Assembly (NCBI GenBank): GCA_958496175.1
Contig: OY292277.1
Location: forward strand, 2,976,001 to 3,040,000
Length of the DNA: 64,000 nucleotides
Reading direction: 5' to 3'
Source: Sisyra terminalis
Taxonomy: Eukaryota; Arthropoda; Insecta; Neuroptera; Sisyridae
The notes beneath the pieces are model-generated. The model worked only from the letters and a program-made list of their open reading frames with translations, did not search any database and was not told the origin of the DNA. The translations under genes and the position numbers were made by a program. This document shows positions 9,272 through 23,002 of this stretch, in pieces. The stretch's first letter is position 1. Each line of letters begins with the position of its first letter.

Positions 9272-12200
9272 CTAAGAGGGAGAGACGAACGTGGCTTCTT
9301 CAACAATTGCATGTACCATCGTTATATAAGGGATGATTTTCGAACCAAAGGCAGTTTCGGGTTCGTAACAATGTATAGAACGATAATATAACAATCTTTT
9401 TCGATTTCGAAACAAAAAGATTTTTCGCCAAAAAAAACCGTGGGTTAACCATCGTTGATTTTTCACGAACATGGTCAAATTAAAAAAAATTTTTTTTAGG
9501 ATGCCAATCGAAAGTACAAGTCTATCTGTACATGCTGTGCAAATTTTTCCCATAACAAACCACGTTTAAGGGTTGAACATGCAGTTTAAGGGATGCATAC
9601 TTCCCACTAAGAGGGAGAGACGAACGTGGCTTCTTCAACAATTGCATGTACCATCGTTATATAAGGGATGATTTTCGAACCAAAGGCAGTTTCGGGTTCG
9701 TAACAATGTATAGAACGATAATATAACAATCTTTTTCGATTTCGAAACAAAAAGATTTTTCGCCAAAAAAAACCGTGGGTTAACCATCGTTGATTTTTCA
9801 CGAACATGGTCAAATTAAAAAAAATTTATTTTAGGATGCCAATCGAAAGTACAAGTCTATCTGTACATGCTGTGCAAATTTTTCCCATAACAAACCACGT
9901 TTAAGGGTTGAACATGCAGTTTAAGGGATGCATACTTCCCACTAAGAGGGAGAGACGAACGTGGCTTCTTCAACAATTGCATGTACCATCGTTATATAAG
10001 GGATGATTTTCGAACCAAAGGCAGTTTCGGGTTCGTAACAATGTATAGAACGATAATATAACAATCTTTTTCGATTTCGAAACAAAAAGATTTTTCGCCA
10101 AAAAAAACCGTGGGTTAACCATCGTTGATTTTTCACGAACATGGTCCAATAAAAAAAAATTTTTTTTAGGATGCCAATCGAAAGTACAAGTCTATCTGTA
10201 TATGCTGTGCAAATTTTTCCCATAACAAACCACGTTTAAGGGTTGAACATGCAGTTTAAGGGATGCATACTTCCCACTAAGAGGGAGAGACGAACGTGGC
10301 TTCTTCAACAATTGCATGTACCATCGTTATATAAGGGATGATTTTCGAACCAAAGGCAGTTTCGGGTTCGTAACAATGTATAGAACGATAATATAACAAT
10401 CTTTTTCGATTTCGAAACAAAAAGATTTTTCGCCAAAAAAAACCGTGGGTTAACCATCGTTGATTTTTCACGAACATGGTCAAATTAAAAAAAAATTTTT
10501 TTAGGATGCCAATCGAAAGTACAAGTCTATCTGTACATGCTGTGCAAATTTTTCCCATAACAAACCACGTTTAAGGGTTGAACATGCAGTTTAAGGGATG
10601 CATACTTCCCACTAAGAGGGAGAGACGAACGTGGCTTCTTCAACAATTGCATGTACCATCGTTATATAAGGGATGATTTTCGAACCAAAGGCAGTTTCGG
10701 GTTCGTAACAATGTATAGAACGATAATATAACAATCTTTTTCGATTTCGAAACAAAAAGATTTTTCGCCAAAAAAAACCGTGGGTTAACCATCGTTGATT
10801 TTTCACGAACATGGTCAAATTAAAAAAAATTTTTTTTAGGATGCCAATCGAAAGTACAAGTCTATCTGTACATGCTGTGCAAATTTTTCCCATAACAAAC
10901 CACGTTTAAGGGTTGAACATGCAGTTTAAGGGATGCATACTTCCCACTAAGAGGGAGAGACGAACGTGGCTTCTTCAACAATTGCATGTACCATCGTTAT
11001 ATAAGGGATGATTTTCGAACCAAAGGCAGTTTCGGGTTCGTAACAATGTATAGAACGATAATATAACAATCTTTTTCGATTTCGAAACAAAAAGATTTTT
11101 CGCCAAAAAAAACCGTGGGTTAACCATCGTTGATTTTTCACGAACATGGTCAAATTAAAAAAAATTTTTTTTAGGATGCCAATCGAAAGTACAAGTCTAT
11201 CTGTACATGCTGTGCAAATTTTTCCCATAACAAACCACGTTTAAGGGTTGAACATGCAGTTTAAGGGATGCATACTTCCCACTAAGAGGGAGAGACGAAC
11301 GTGGCTTCTTCAACAATTGCATGTACCATCGTTATATAAGGGATGATTTTCGAACCAAAGGCAGTTTCGGGTGCGTAACAATGTATAGAACGATAATATA
11401 ACAATCTTTTTCGATTTCGAAACAAAAAGATTTTTCGCCAAAAAAAACCGTGGGTTAACCATCGTTGATTTTTCACGAACATGGTCAAATTAAAAAAAAT
11501 TTTTTTTAGGATGCCAATCGAAAGTACAAGTCTATCTGTATATGCTGTGCAAATTTTTCCCATAACAAACCACGTTTAAGGGTTGAACATGCAGTTTAAG
11601 GGATGCATACTTCCCACTAAGAGGGAGAGACGAACGTGGCTTCTTCAACAATTGCATGTACCATCGTTATATAAGGGATGATTTTCGAACCAAAGGCAGT
11701 TTCGGGTTCGTAACAATGTATAGAACGATAATATAACAATCTTTTTCGATTTCGAAACAAAAAGATTTTTCGCCAAAAAAAACCGTGGGTTAACCATCGT
11801 TGATTTTTCACGAACATGGTCAAATTAAAAAAAATTTTTTTTAGGATGCCAATCGAAAGTACAAGTCTATCTGTATATGCTGTGCAAATTTTTCCCATAA
11901 CAAACCACGTTTAAGGGTTGAACATGCAGTTTAAGGGATGCATACTTCCCACTAAGAGGGAGAGACGAACGTGGCTTCTTCAACAATTGCATGTACCATC
12001 GTTATATAAGGGATGATTTTCGAACCAAAGGCAGTTTCGGGTGCGTAACAATGTATAGAACGATAATATAACAATCTTTTTCGATTTCGAAACAAAAAGA
12101 TTTTTCGCCAAAAAAAACCGTGGGTTAACCATCGTTGATTTTTCACGAACATGGTCAAATTAAAAAAAAATTTTTTTAGGATGCCAATCGAAAGTACAAG

Positions 12201-12956
12201 TCTATCTGTACATGCTGTGCAAATTTTTCCCATAACAAACCACGTTTAAGGGTTGAACATGCAGTTTAAGGGATGCATACTTCCCACTAAGAGGGAGAGA
12301 CGAACGTGGCTTCTTCAACAATTGCATGTACCATCGTTATATAAGGGATGATTTTCGAACCAAAGGCAGTTTCGGGTTCGTAACAATGTATAGAACGATA
12401 ATATAACAATCTTTTTCGATTTCGAAACAAAAAGATTTTTCGCCAAAAAAAACCGTGGGTTAACCATCGTTGATTTTTCACGAACATGGTCAAATTAAAA
12501 AAAAATTTTTTTAGGATGCCAATCGAAAGTACAAGTCTATCTGTACATGCTGTGCAAATTTTTCCCATAACAAACCACGTTTAAGGGTTGAACATGCAGT
12601 TTAAGGGATGCATACTTCCCACTAAGAGGGAGAGACGAACGTGGCTTCTTCAACAATTGCATGTACCATCGTTATATAAGGGATGATTTTCGAACCAAAG
12701 GCAGTTTCGGGTTCGTAACAATGTATAGAACGATAATATAACAATCTTTTTCGATTTCGAAACAAAAAGATTTTTCGCCAAAAAAAACCGTGGGTTAACC
12801 ATCGTTGATTTTTCACGAACATGGTCAAATTAAAAAAAATTTTTTTTAGGATGCCAATCGAAAGTACAAGTCTATCTGTACATGCTGTGCAAATTTTTCC
12901 CATAACAAACCACGTTTAAGGGTTGAACATGCAGTTTAAGGGATGCATACTTCCCA

Positions 12957-13290
12957 CTAAGAGGGAGAGACGAACGTGGCTTCTTCAACAATTGCATGTA
13001 CCATCGTTATATAAGGGATGATTTTCGAACCAAAGGCAGTTTCGGGTGCGTAACAATGTATAGAACGATAATATAACAATCTTTTTCGATTTCGAAACAA
13101 AAAGATTTTTCGCCAAAAAAAACCGTGGGTTAACCATCGTTGATTTTTCACGAACATGGTCAAATTAAAAAAAATTTTTTTAGGATGCCAATCGAAAGTA
13201 CAAGTCTATCTGTACATGCTGTGCAAATTTTTCCCATAACAAACCACGTTTAAGGGTTGAACATGCAGTTTAAGGGATGCATACTTCCCA
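12957..13290 (+). repeat. 334-bp monomer M39 (A8T7 tract), copy of M14
   Basis: It has the same A8T7 tract and the same G at unit 95 as M14, at 8373 bp offset. The following monomer (M40) shares the rare 209 A plus A9T7 combination with M15. Confidence 0.9.
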
Positions 13291-16200
13291 CTAAGAGGGA
13301 GAGACGAACGTGGCTTCTTCAACAATTGCATGTACCATCGTTATATAAGGGATGATTTTCGAACCAAAGGCAGTTTCGGGTTCGTAACAATGTATAGAAC
13401 GATAATATAACAATCTTTTTCGATTTCGAAACAAAAAGATTTTTCGCCAAAAAAAACCGTGGGTTAACCATCGTTGATTTTTCACGAACATGGTCAAATA
13501 AAAAAAAAATTTTTTTAGGATGCCAATCGAAAGTACAAGTCTATCTGTACATGCTGTGCAAATTTTTCCCATAACAAACCACGTTTAAGGGTTGAACATG
13601 CAGTTTAAGGGATGCATACTTCCCACTAAGAGGGAGAGACGAACGTGGCTTCTTCAACAATTGCATGTACCATCGTTATATAAGGGATGATTTTCGAACC
13701 AAAGGCAGTTTCGGGTTCGTAACAATGTATAGAACGATAATATAACAATCTTTTTCGATTTCGAAACAAAAAGATTTTTCGCCAAAAAAAACCGTGGGTT
13801 AACCATCGTTGATTTTTCACGAACATGGTCAAATTAAAAAAAAATTTTTTTAGGATGCCAATCGAAAGTACAAGTCTATCTGTACATGCTGTGCAAATTT
13901 TTCCCATAACAAACCACGTTTAAGGGTTGAACATGCAGTTTAAGGGATGCATACTTCCCACTAAGAGGGAGAGACGAACGTGGCTTCTTCAACAATTGCA
14001 TGTACCATCGTTATATAAGGGATGATTTTCGAACCAAAGGCAGTTTCGGGTTCGTAACAATGTATAGAACGATAATATAACAATCTTTTTCGATTTCGAA
14101 ACAAAAAGATTTTTCGCCAAAAAAAACCGTGGGTTAACCATCGTTGATTTTTCACGAACATGGTCAAATAAAAAAAAATTTTTTTTAGGATGCCAATCGA
14201 AAGTACAAGTCTATCTGTATATGCTGTGCAAATTTTTCCCATAACAAACCACGTTTAAGGGTTGAACATGCAGTTTAAGGGATGCATACTTCCCACTAAG
14301 AGGGAGAGACGAACGTGGCTTCTTCAACAATTGCATGTACCATCGTTATATAAGGGATGATTTTCGAACCAAAGGCAGTTTCGGGTTCGTAACAATGTAT
14401 AGAACGATAATATAACAATCTTTTTCGATTTCGAAACAAAAAGATTTTTCGCCAAAAAAAACCGTGGGTTAACCATCGTTGATTTTTCACGAACATGGTC
14501 AAATAAAAAAAAATTTTTTTTAGGATGCCAATCGAAAGTACAAGTCTATCTGTATATGCTGTGCAAATTTTTCCCATAACAAACCACGTTTAAGGGTTGA
14601 ACATGCAGTTTAAGGGATGCATACTTCCCACTAAGAGGGAGAGACGAACGTGGCTTCTTCAACAATTGCATGTACCATCGTTATATAATGGATGATTTTC
14701 GAACCAAAGGCAGTTTCGGGTTCGTAACAATGTATAGAACGATAATATAACAATCTTTTTCGATTTCGAAACAAAAAGATTTTTCGCCAAAAAAAACCGT
14801 GGGTTAACCATCGTTGATTTTTCACGAACATGGTCAAATTAAAAAAAAATTTTTTTAGGATGCCAATCGAAAGTACAAGTCTATCTGTACATGCTGTGCA
14901 AATTTTTCCCATAACAAACCACGTTTAAGGGTTGAACATGCAGTTTAAGGGATGCATACTTCCCACTAAGAGGGAGAGACGAACGTGGCTTCTTCAACAA
15001 TTGCATGTACCATCGTTATATAAGGGATGATTTTCGAACCAAAGGCAGTTTCGGGTTCGTAACAATGTATAGAACGATAATATAACAATCTTTTTCGATT
15101 TCGAAACAAAAAGATTTTTCGCCAAAAAAAACCGTGGGTTAACCATCGTTGATTTTTCACGAACATGGTCAAATTAAAAAAAAATTTTTTTAGGATGCCA
15201 ATCGAAAGTACAAGTCTATCTGTACATGCTGTGCAAATTTTTCCCATAACAAACCACGTTTAAGGGTTGAACATGCAGTTTAAGGGATGCATACTTCCCA
15301 CTAAGAGGGAGAGACGAACGTGGCTTCTTCAACAATTGCATGTACCATCGTTATATAAGGGATGATTTTCGAACCAAAGGCAGTTTCGGGTTCGTAACAA
15401 TGTATAGAACGATAATATAACAATCTTTTTCGATTTCGAAACAAAAAGATTTTTCGCCAAAAAAAACCGTGGGTTAACCATCGTTGATTTTTCACGAACA
15501 TGGTCAAATTAAAAAAAAATTTTTTTAGGATGCCAATCGAAAGTACAAGTCTATCTGTACATGCTGTGCAAATTTTTCCCATAACAAACCACGTTTAAGG
15601 GTTGAACATGCAGTTTAAGGGATGCATACTTCCCACTAAGAGGGAGAGACGAACGTGGCTTCTTCAACAATTGCATGTACCATCGTTATATAAGGGATGA
15701 TTTTCGAACCAAAGGCAGTTTCGGGTTCGTAACAATGTATAGAACGATAATATAACAATCTTTTTCGATTTCGAAACAAAAAGATTTTTCGCCAAAAAAA
15801 ACCGTGGGTTATCCATCGTTGATTTTTCACGAACATGGTCAAATTAAAAAAAATTTTTTTTAGGATGCCAATCGAAAGTACAAGTCTATCTGTACATGCT
15901 GTGCAAATTTTTCCCATAACAAACCACGTTTAAGGGTTGAACATGCAGTTTAAGGGATGCATACTTCCCACTAAGAGGGAGAGACGAACGTGGCTTCTTC
16001 AACAATTGCATGTACCATCGTTATATAAGGGATGATTTTCGAACCAAAGGCAGTTTCGGGTTCGTAACAATGTATAGAACGATAATATAACAATCTTTTT
16101 CGATTTCGAAACAAAAAGATTTTTCGCCAAAAAAAACCGTGGGTTAACCATCGTTGGTTTTTCACGAACATGGTCAAATTAAAAAAAAATTTTTTTAGGA

Positions 16201-17980
16201 TGCCAATCGAAAGTACAAGTCTATCTGTACATGCTGTGCAAATTTTTCCCATAACAAACCACGTTTAAGGGTTGAACATGCAGTTTAAGGGATGCATACT
16301 TCCCACTAAGAGGGAGAGACGAACGTGGCTTCTTCAACAATTGCATGTACCATCGTTATATAAGGGATGATTTTCGAACCAAAGGCAGTTTCGGGTTCGT
16401 AACAATGTATAGAACGATAATATAACAATCTTTTTCGATTTCGAAACAAAAAGATTTTTCGCCAAAAAAAACCGTGGGTTAACCATCGTTGATTTTTCAC
16501 GAACATGGTCAAATTAAAAAAAAATTTTTTTAGGATGCCAATCGAAAGTACAAGTCTATCTGTACATGCTGTGCAAATTTTTCCCATAACAAACCACGTT
16601 TAAGGGTTGAACATGCAGTTTAAGGGATGCATACTTCCCACTAAGAGGGAGAGACGAACGTGGCTTCTTCAACAATTGCATGTACCATCGTTATATAAGG
16701 GATGATTTTCGAACCAAAGGCAGTTTCGGGTTCGTAACAATGTATAGAACGATAATATAACAATCTTTTTCGATTTCGAAACAAAAAGATTTTTCGCCAA
16801 AAAAAACCGTGGGTTATCCATCGTTGATTTTTCACGAACATGGTCAAATTAAAAAAAATTTTTTTTAGGATGCCAATCGAAAGTACAAGTCTATCTGTAC
16901 ATGCTGTGCAAATTTTTCCCATAACAAACCACGTTTAAGGGTTGAACATGCAGTTTAAGGGATGCATACTTCCCACTAAGAGGGAGAGACGAACGTGGCT
17001 TCTTCAACAATTGCATGTACCATCGTTATATAAGGGATGATTTTCGAACCAAAGGCAGTTTCGGGTTCGTAACAATGTATAGAACGATAATATAACAATC
17101 TTTTTCGATTTCGAAACAAAAAGATTTTTCGCCAAAAAAAACCGTGGGTTAACCATCGTTGATTTTTCACGAACATGGTCAAATTAAAAAAAAATTTTTT
17201 TAGGATGCCAATCGAAAGTACAAGTCTATCTGTACATGCTGTGCAAATTTTTCCCATAACAAACCACGTTTAAGGGTTGAACATGCAGTTTAAGGGATGC
17301 ATACTTCCCACTAAGAGGGAGAGACGAACGTGGCTTCTTCAACAATTGCATGTACCATCGTTATATAAGGGATGATTTTCGAACCAAAGGCAGTTTCGGG
17401 TTCGTAACAATGTATAGAACGATAATATAACAATCTTTTTCGATTTCGAAACAAAAAGATTTTTCGCCAAAAAAAACCGTGGGTTAACCATCGTTGATTT
17501 TTCACGAACATGGTCAAATTAAAAAAAATTTTTTTTAGGATGCCAATCGAAAGTACAAGTCTATCTGTACATGCTGTGCAAATTTTTTCCATAACAAACC
17601 ACGTTTAAGGGTTGAACATGCAGTTTAAGGGATGCATACTTCCCACTAAGAGGGAGAGACGAACGTGGCTTCTTCAACAATTGCATGTACCATCGTTATA
17701 TAAGGGATGATTTTCGAACCAAAGGCAGTTTCGGGTTCGTAACAATGTATAGAACGATAATATAACAATCTTTTTCGATTTCGAAACAAAAAGATTTTTC
17801 GCCAAAAAAAACCGTGGGTTAACCATCGTTGATTTTTCACGAACATGGTCAAATTAAAAAAAATTTTTTTTAGGATGCCAATCGAAAGTACAAGTCTATC
17901 TGTACATGCTGTGCAAATTTTTCCCATAACAAACCACGTTTAAGGGTTGAACATGCAGTTTAAGGGATGCATACTTCCCA

Positions 17981-18984
17981 CTAAGAGGGAGAGACGAACG
18001 TGGCTTCTTCAACAATTGCATGTACCATCGTTATATAAGGGATGATTTTCGAACCAAAGGCAGTTTCGGGTTCGAGACAATGTATAGAACGATAATATAA
18101 CAATCTTTTTCGATTTCGAAACAAAAAGATTTTTCGCCAAAAAAAACCGTGGGTTAACCATCGTTGATTTTTCACGAACATGGTCAAATTAAAAAAAATT
18201 TATTTTAGGATGCCAATCGAAAGTACAAGTCTATCTGTACATGCTGTGCAAATTTTTCCCATAACAAACCACGTTTAAGGGTTGAACATGCAGTTTAAGG
18301 GATGCATACTTCCCACTAAGAGGGAGAGACGAACGTGGCTTCTTCAACAATTGCATGTACCATCGTTATATAAGGGATGATTTTCGAACCAAAGGCAGTT
18401 TCGGGTTCGTAACAATGTATAGAACGATAATATAACAATCTTTTTCGATTTCGAAACAAAAAGATTTTTCGCCAAAAAAAACCGTGGGTTAACCATCGTT
18501 GATTTTTCACGAACATGGTCAAATTAAAAAAAAATTTTTTTAGGATGCCAATCGAAAGTACAAGTCTATCTGTACATGCTGTGCAAATTTTTCCCATAAC
18601 AAACCACGTTTAAGGGTTGAACATGCAGTTTAAGGGATGCATACTTCCCACTAAGAGGGAGAGACGAACGTGGCTTCTTCAACAATTGCATGTACCACCG
18701 TATATAAGGGATGATTTTCGAACCAAAGGCAGTTTCGGGTTCGTAACAATGTATAGAACGATAATATAACAATCTTTTTCGATTTCGAAACAAAAAGATT
18801 TTTCGCCAAAAAAAACCGTGGGTTAACCATCGTTGATTTTTCACGAACATGGTCAAATTAAAAAAAAATTTTTTTAGGATGCCAATCGAAAGTACAAGTC
18901 TATCTGTACATGCTGTGCAAATTTTTCCCATAACAAACCACGTTTAAGGGTTGAACATGCAGTTTAAGGGATGCATACTTCCCA
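17981..18984 (+). repeat. Truncated higher-order repeat copy 3: monomers M54-M56
   Basis: M54 (TTCGAGAC plus broken T tract), M55 (A9T7) and M56 (334 bp, ACCACCGTATAT form) repeat M25-M27 exactly in order, at 9713 bp offset. The next monomer (M57) is A9T7 rather than the common form found at M28, and the following order no longer matches. The third copy therefore either ends after three monomers or was overwritten. Confidence 0.85.
18651..18984 (+). repeat. 334-bp monomer M56, copy of M2
   Basis: This is the third occurrence of ACCACCGTATAT (about 18694-18705). It follows M54 and M55 as M2 follows M0 and M1. Confidence 0.92.
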
Positions 18985-20659
18985 CTAAGAGGGAGAGACG
19001 AACGTGGCTTCTTCAACAATTGCATGTACCATCGTTATATAAGGGATGATTTTCGAACCAAAGGCAGTTTCGGGTTCGTAACAATGTATAGAACGATAAT
19101 ATAACAATCTTTTTCGATTTCGAAACAAAAAGATTTTTCGCCAAAAAAAACCGTGGGTTAACCATCGTTGATTTTTCACGAACATGGTCAAATTAAAAAA
19201 AAATTTTTTTAGGATGCCAATCGAAAGTACAAGTCTATCTGTACATGCTGTGCAAATTTTTCCCATAACAAACCACGTTTAAGGGTTGAACATGCAGTTT
19301 AAGGGATGCATACTTCCCACTAAGAGGGAGAGACGAACGTGGCTTCTTCAACAATTGCATGTACCATCGTTATATAAGGGATGATTTTCGAACCAAAGGC
19401 AGTTTCGGGTTCGTAACAATGTATAGAACGATAATATAACAATCTTTTTCGATTTCGAAACAAAAAGATTTTTCGCCAAAAAAAACCGTGGGTTAACCAT
19501 CGTTGATTTTTCACGAACATGGTCAAATTAAAAAAAATTTTTTTTAGGATGCCAATCGAAAGTACAAGTCTATCTGTACATGCTGTGCAAATTTTTCCCA
19601 TAACAAACCACGTTTAAGGGTTGAACATGCAGTTTAAGGGATGCATACTTCCCACTAAGAGGGAGAGACGAACGTGGCTTCTTCAACAATTGCATGTACC
19701 ATCGTTATATAAGGGATGATTTTCGAACCAAAGGCAGTTTCGGGTGCGTAACAATGTATAGAACGATAATATAACAATCTTTTTCGATTTCGAAACAAAA
19801 AGATTTTTCGCCAAAAAAAACCGTGGGTTAACCATCGTTGATTTTTCACGAACATGGTCAAATTAAAAAAAATTTTTTTTAGGATGCCAATCGAAAGTAC
19901 AAGTCTATCTGTACATGCTGTGCAAATTTTTCCCATAACAAACCACGTTTAAGGGTTGAACATGCAGTTTAAGGGATGCATACTTCCCACTAAGAGGGAG
20001 AGACGAACGTGGCTTCTTCAACAATTGCATGTACCATCGTTATATAAGGGATGATTTTCGAACCAAAGGCAGTTTCGGGTTCGTAACAATGTATAGAACG
20101 ATAATATAACAATCTTTTTCGATTTCGAAACAAAAAGATTTTTCGCCAAAAAAAACCGTGGGTTAACCATCGTTGATTTTTCACGAACATGGTCAAATTA
20201 AAAAAAATTTTTTTTTGGATGCCAATCGAAAGTACAAGTCTATCTGTATATGCTGTGCAAATTTTTCCCATAACAAACCACGTTTAAGGGATGAACATGC
20301 AGTTTAAGGGATGCATACTTCCCACTAAGAGGGAGAGACGAACGTGGCTTCTTCAACAATTGCATGTACCATCGTTATATAAGGGATGATTTTCGAACCA
20401 AAGGCAGTTTCGGGTTCGTAACAATGTATAGAACGATAATATAACAATCTTTTTCGATTTCGAAACAAAAAGATTTTTCGCCAAAAAAAACCGTGGGTTA
20501 ACCATCGTTGATTTTTCACGAACATGGTCAAATTAAAAAAAATTTTTTTTAGGATGCCAATCGAAAGTACAAGTCTATCTGTACATGCTGTGCAAATTTT
20601 TCCCATAACAAACCACGTTTAAGGGTTGAACATGCAGTTTAAGGGATGCATACTTCCCA
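18985..20659 (+). repeat. Mixed monomers M57-M61
   Basis: These are five monomers without a clear higher-order partner: A9T7; common; 95 G; a multi-marker monomer (M60: A8T9 reaching GG, 259 T, and GGGATGAAC at unit 299-307); common. M60 is notable because its combination of three markers otherwise occurs together only in M179, near 60 kb. Confidence 0.8.
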
Positions 20660-21663
20660 CTAAGAGGGAGAGACGAACGTGGCTTCTTCAACAATTGCAT
20701 GTACCATCGTTATATAAGGGATGATTTTCGAACCAAAGGCAGTTTCGGGTGCGTAACAATGTATAGAACGATAATATAACAATCTTTTTCGATTTCGAAA
20801 CAAAAAGATTTTTCGCCAAAAAAAACCGTGGGTTAACCATCGTTGATTTTTCACGAACATGGTCAAATTAAAAAAAATTTTTTTTAGGATGCCAATCGAA
20901 AGTACAAGTCTATCTGTACATGCTGTGCAAATTTTTCCCATAACAAACCACGTTTAAGGGTTGAACATGCAGTTTAAGGGATGCATACTTCCCACTAAGA
21001 GGGAGAGACGAACGTGGCTTCTTCAACAATTGCATGTACCATCGTTATATAAGGGATGATTTTCGAACCAAAGGCAGTTTCGGGTTCGAGACAATGTATA
21101 GAACGATAATATAACAATCTTTTTCGATTTCGAAACAAAAAGATTTTTCGCCAAAAAAAACCGTGGGTTAACCATCGTTGATTTTTCACGAACATGGTCA
21201 AATTAAAAAAAATTTTTTTTAGGATGCCAATCGAAAGTACAAGTCTATCTGTACATGCTGTGCAAATTTTTCCCATAACAAACCACGTTTAAGGGTTGAA
21301 CATGCAGTTTAAGGGATGCATACTTCCCACTAAGAGGGAGAGACGAACGTGGCTTCTTCAACAATTGCATGTACCATCGTTATATAAGGGATGATTTTCG
21401 AACCAAAGGCAGTTTCGGGTTCGTAACAATGTATAGAACGATAATATAACAATCTTTTTCGATTTCGAAACAAAAAGATTTTTCGCCAAAAAAACCGTGG
21501 GTTAACCATCGTTGATTTTTCACGAACATGGTCAAATTAAAAAAAATTTTTTTTAGGATGCCAATCGAAAGTACAAGTCTATCTGTATATGCTGTGCAAA
21601 TTTTTCCCATAACAAACCACGTTTAAGGGTTGAACATGCAGTTTAAGGGATGCATACTTCCCA
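20660..21663 (+). repeat. 3-monomer unit, first copy (M62-M64)
   Basis: The order is M62 (95 G), M63 (TTCGAGAC at unit 91-98) and M64 (259 T, A8 run shortened to A7 at about 21488-21494, 334 bp). The trio spans 1004 bp and is followed directly by an identical trio. Confidence 0.9.
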
Positions 21664-22667
21664 CTAAGAGGGAGAGACGAACGTGGCTTCTTCAACAATT
21701 GCATGTACCATCGTTATATAAGGGATGATTTTCGAACCAAAGGCAGTTTCGGGTGCGTAACAATGTATAGAACGATAATATAACAATCTTTTTCGATTTC
21801 GAAACAAAAAGATTTTTCGCCAAAAAAAACCGTGGGTTAACCATCGTTGATTTTTCACGAACATGGTCAAATTAAAAAAAATTTTTTTTAGGATGCCAAT
21901 CGAAAGTACAAGTCTATCTGTACATGCTGTGCAAATTTTTCCCATAACAAACCACGTTTAAGGGTTGAACATGCAGTTTAAGGGATGCATACTTCCCACT
22001 AAGAGGGAGAGACGAACGTGGCTTCTTCAACAATTGCATGTACCATCGTTATATAAGGGATGATTTTCGAACCAAAGGCAGTTTCGGGTTCGAGACAATG
22101 TATAGAACGATAATATAACAATCTTTTTCGATTTCGAAACAAAAAGATTTTTCGCCAAAAAAAACCGTGGGTTAACCATCGTTGATTTTTCACGAACATG
22201 GTCAAATTAAAAAAAATTTTTTTTAGGATGCCAATCGAAAGTACAAGTCTATCTGTACATGCTGTGCAAATTTTTCCCATAACAAACCACGTTTAAGGGT
22301 TGAACATGCAGTTTAAGGGATGCATACTTCCCACTAAGAGGGAGAGACGAACGTGGCTTCTTCAACAATTGCATGTACCATCGTTATATAAGGGATGATT
22401 TTCGAACCAAAGGCAGTTTCGGGTTCGTAACAATGTATAGAACGATAATATAACAATCTTTTTCGATTTCGAAACAAAAAGATTTTTCGCCAAAAAAACC
22501 GTGGGTTAACCATCGTTGATTTTTCACGAACATGGTCAAATTAAAAAAAATTTTTTTTAGGATGCCAATCGAAAGTACAAGTCTATCTGTATATGCTGTG
22601 CAAATTTTTCCCATAACAAACCACGTTTAAGGGTTGAACATGCAGTTTAAGGGATGCATACTTCCCA
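21664..22667 (+). repeat. 3-monomer unit, second copy (M65-M67)
   Basis: It repeats M62-M64 marker for marker at 1004 bp offset, including the one-base loss in the A8 run (M67, about 22492-22498). A single tandem duplication explains both copies. Confidence 0.9.
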
Positions 22668-23002
22668 CTAAGAGGGAGAGACGAACGTGGCTTCTTCAAC
22701 AATTGCATGTACCATCGTTATATAAGGGATGATTTTCGAACCAAAGGCAGTTTCGGGTTCGTAACAATGTATAGAACGATAATATAACAATTTTTTTCGA
22801 TTTCGAAACAAAAAGATTTTTCGCCAAAAAAAACCGTGGGTTAACCATCGTTGATTTTTCACGAACATGGTCAAATTAAAAAAAATTTTTTTTAGGATGC
22901 CAATCGAAAGTACAAGTCTATCTGTACATGCTGTGCAAATTTTTCCCATAACAAACCACGTTTAAGGGTTGAACATGCAGTTTAAGGGATGCATACTTCC
23001 CA
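22668..23002 (+). repeat. Single monomer M68 between duplications
   Basis: This monomer has a private C-to-T change that gives AATTTTTTTCG near 22790 in place of AATCTTTTTCG. The change mismatches one base pair of the 9-bp inverted repeat. I saw no partner copy. Confidence 0.85.

Larger units (their letters stand above)
8268..17980 (+). repeat. Higher-order repeat copy 2: 29 monomers (M25-M53), expanded
   Basis: M25-M41 repeat the marker order of M0-M16 at a constant offset of 8373 bp (25 x 335 minus 2), including both 334-bp monomers (M27 and M39) and both broken T tracts (M25 and M29). The copies then diverge. Five monomers (M42-M46: two with 209 A and 259 T, then three A9T7) lie before the GGTTATCC monomer M47. 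M47-M49 match M17-M19. M50-M51 repeat M47-M48 and replace M20-M22. M52-M53 match M23-M24, by then at an offset of 9713 bp. The net gain over copy 1 is four monomers. Private changes in this copy include M30 (GGTCCAAT), M44 (ATATAATGG) and M48 (CGTTGGTTT). Confidence 0.87.
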
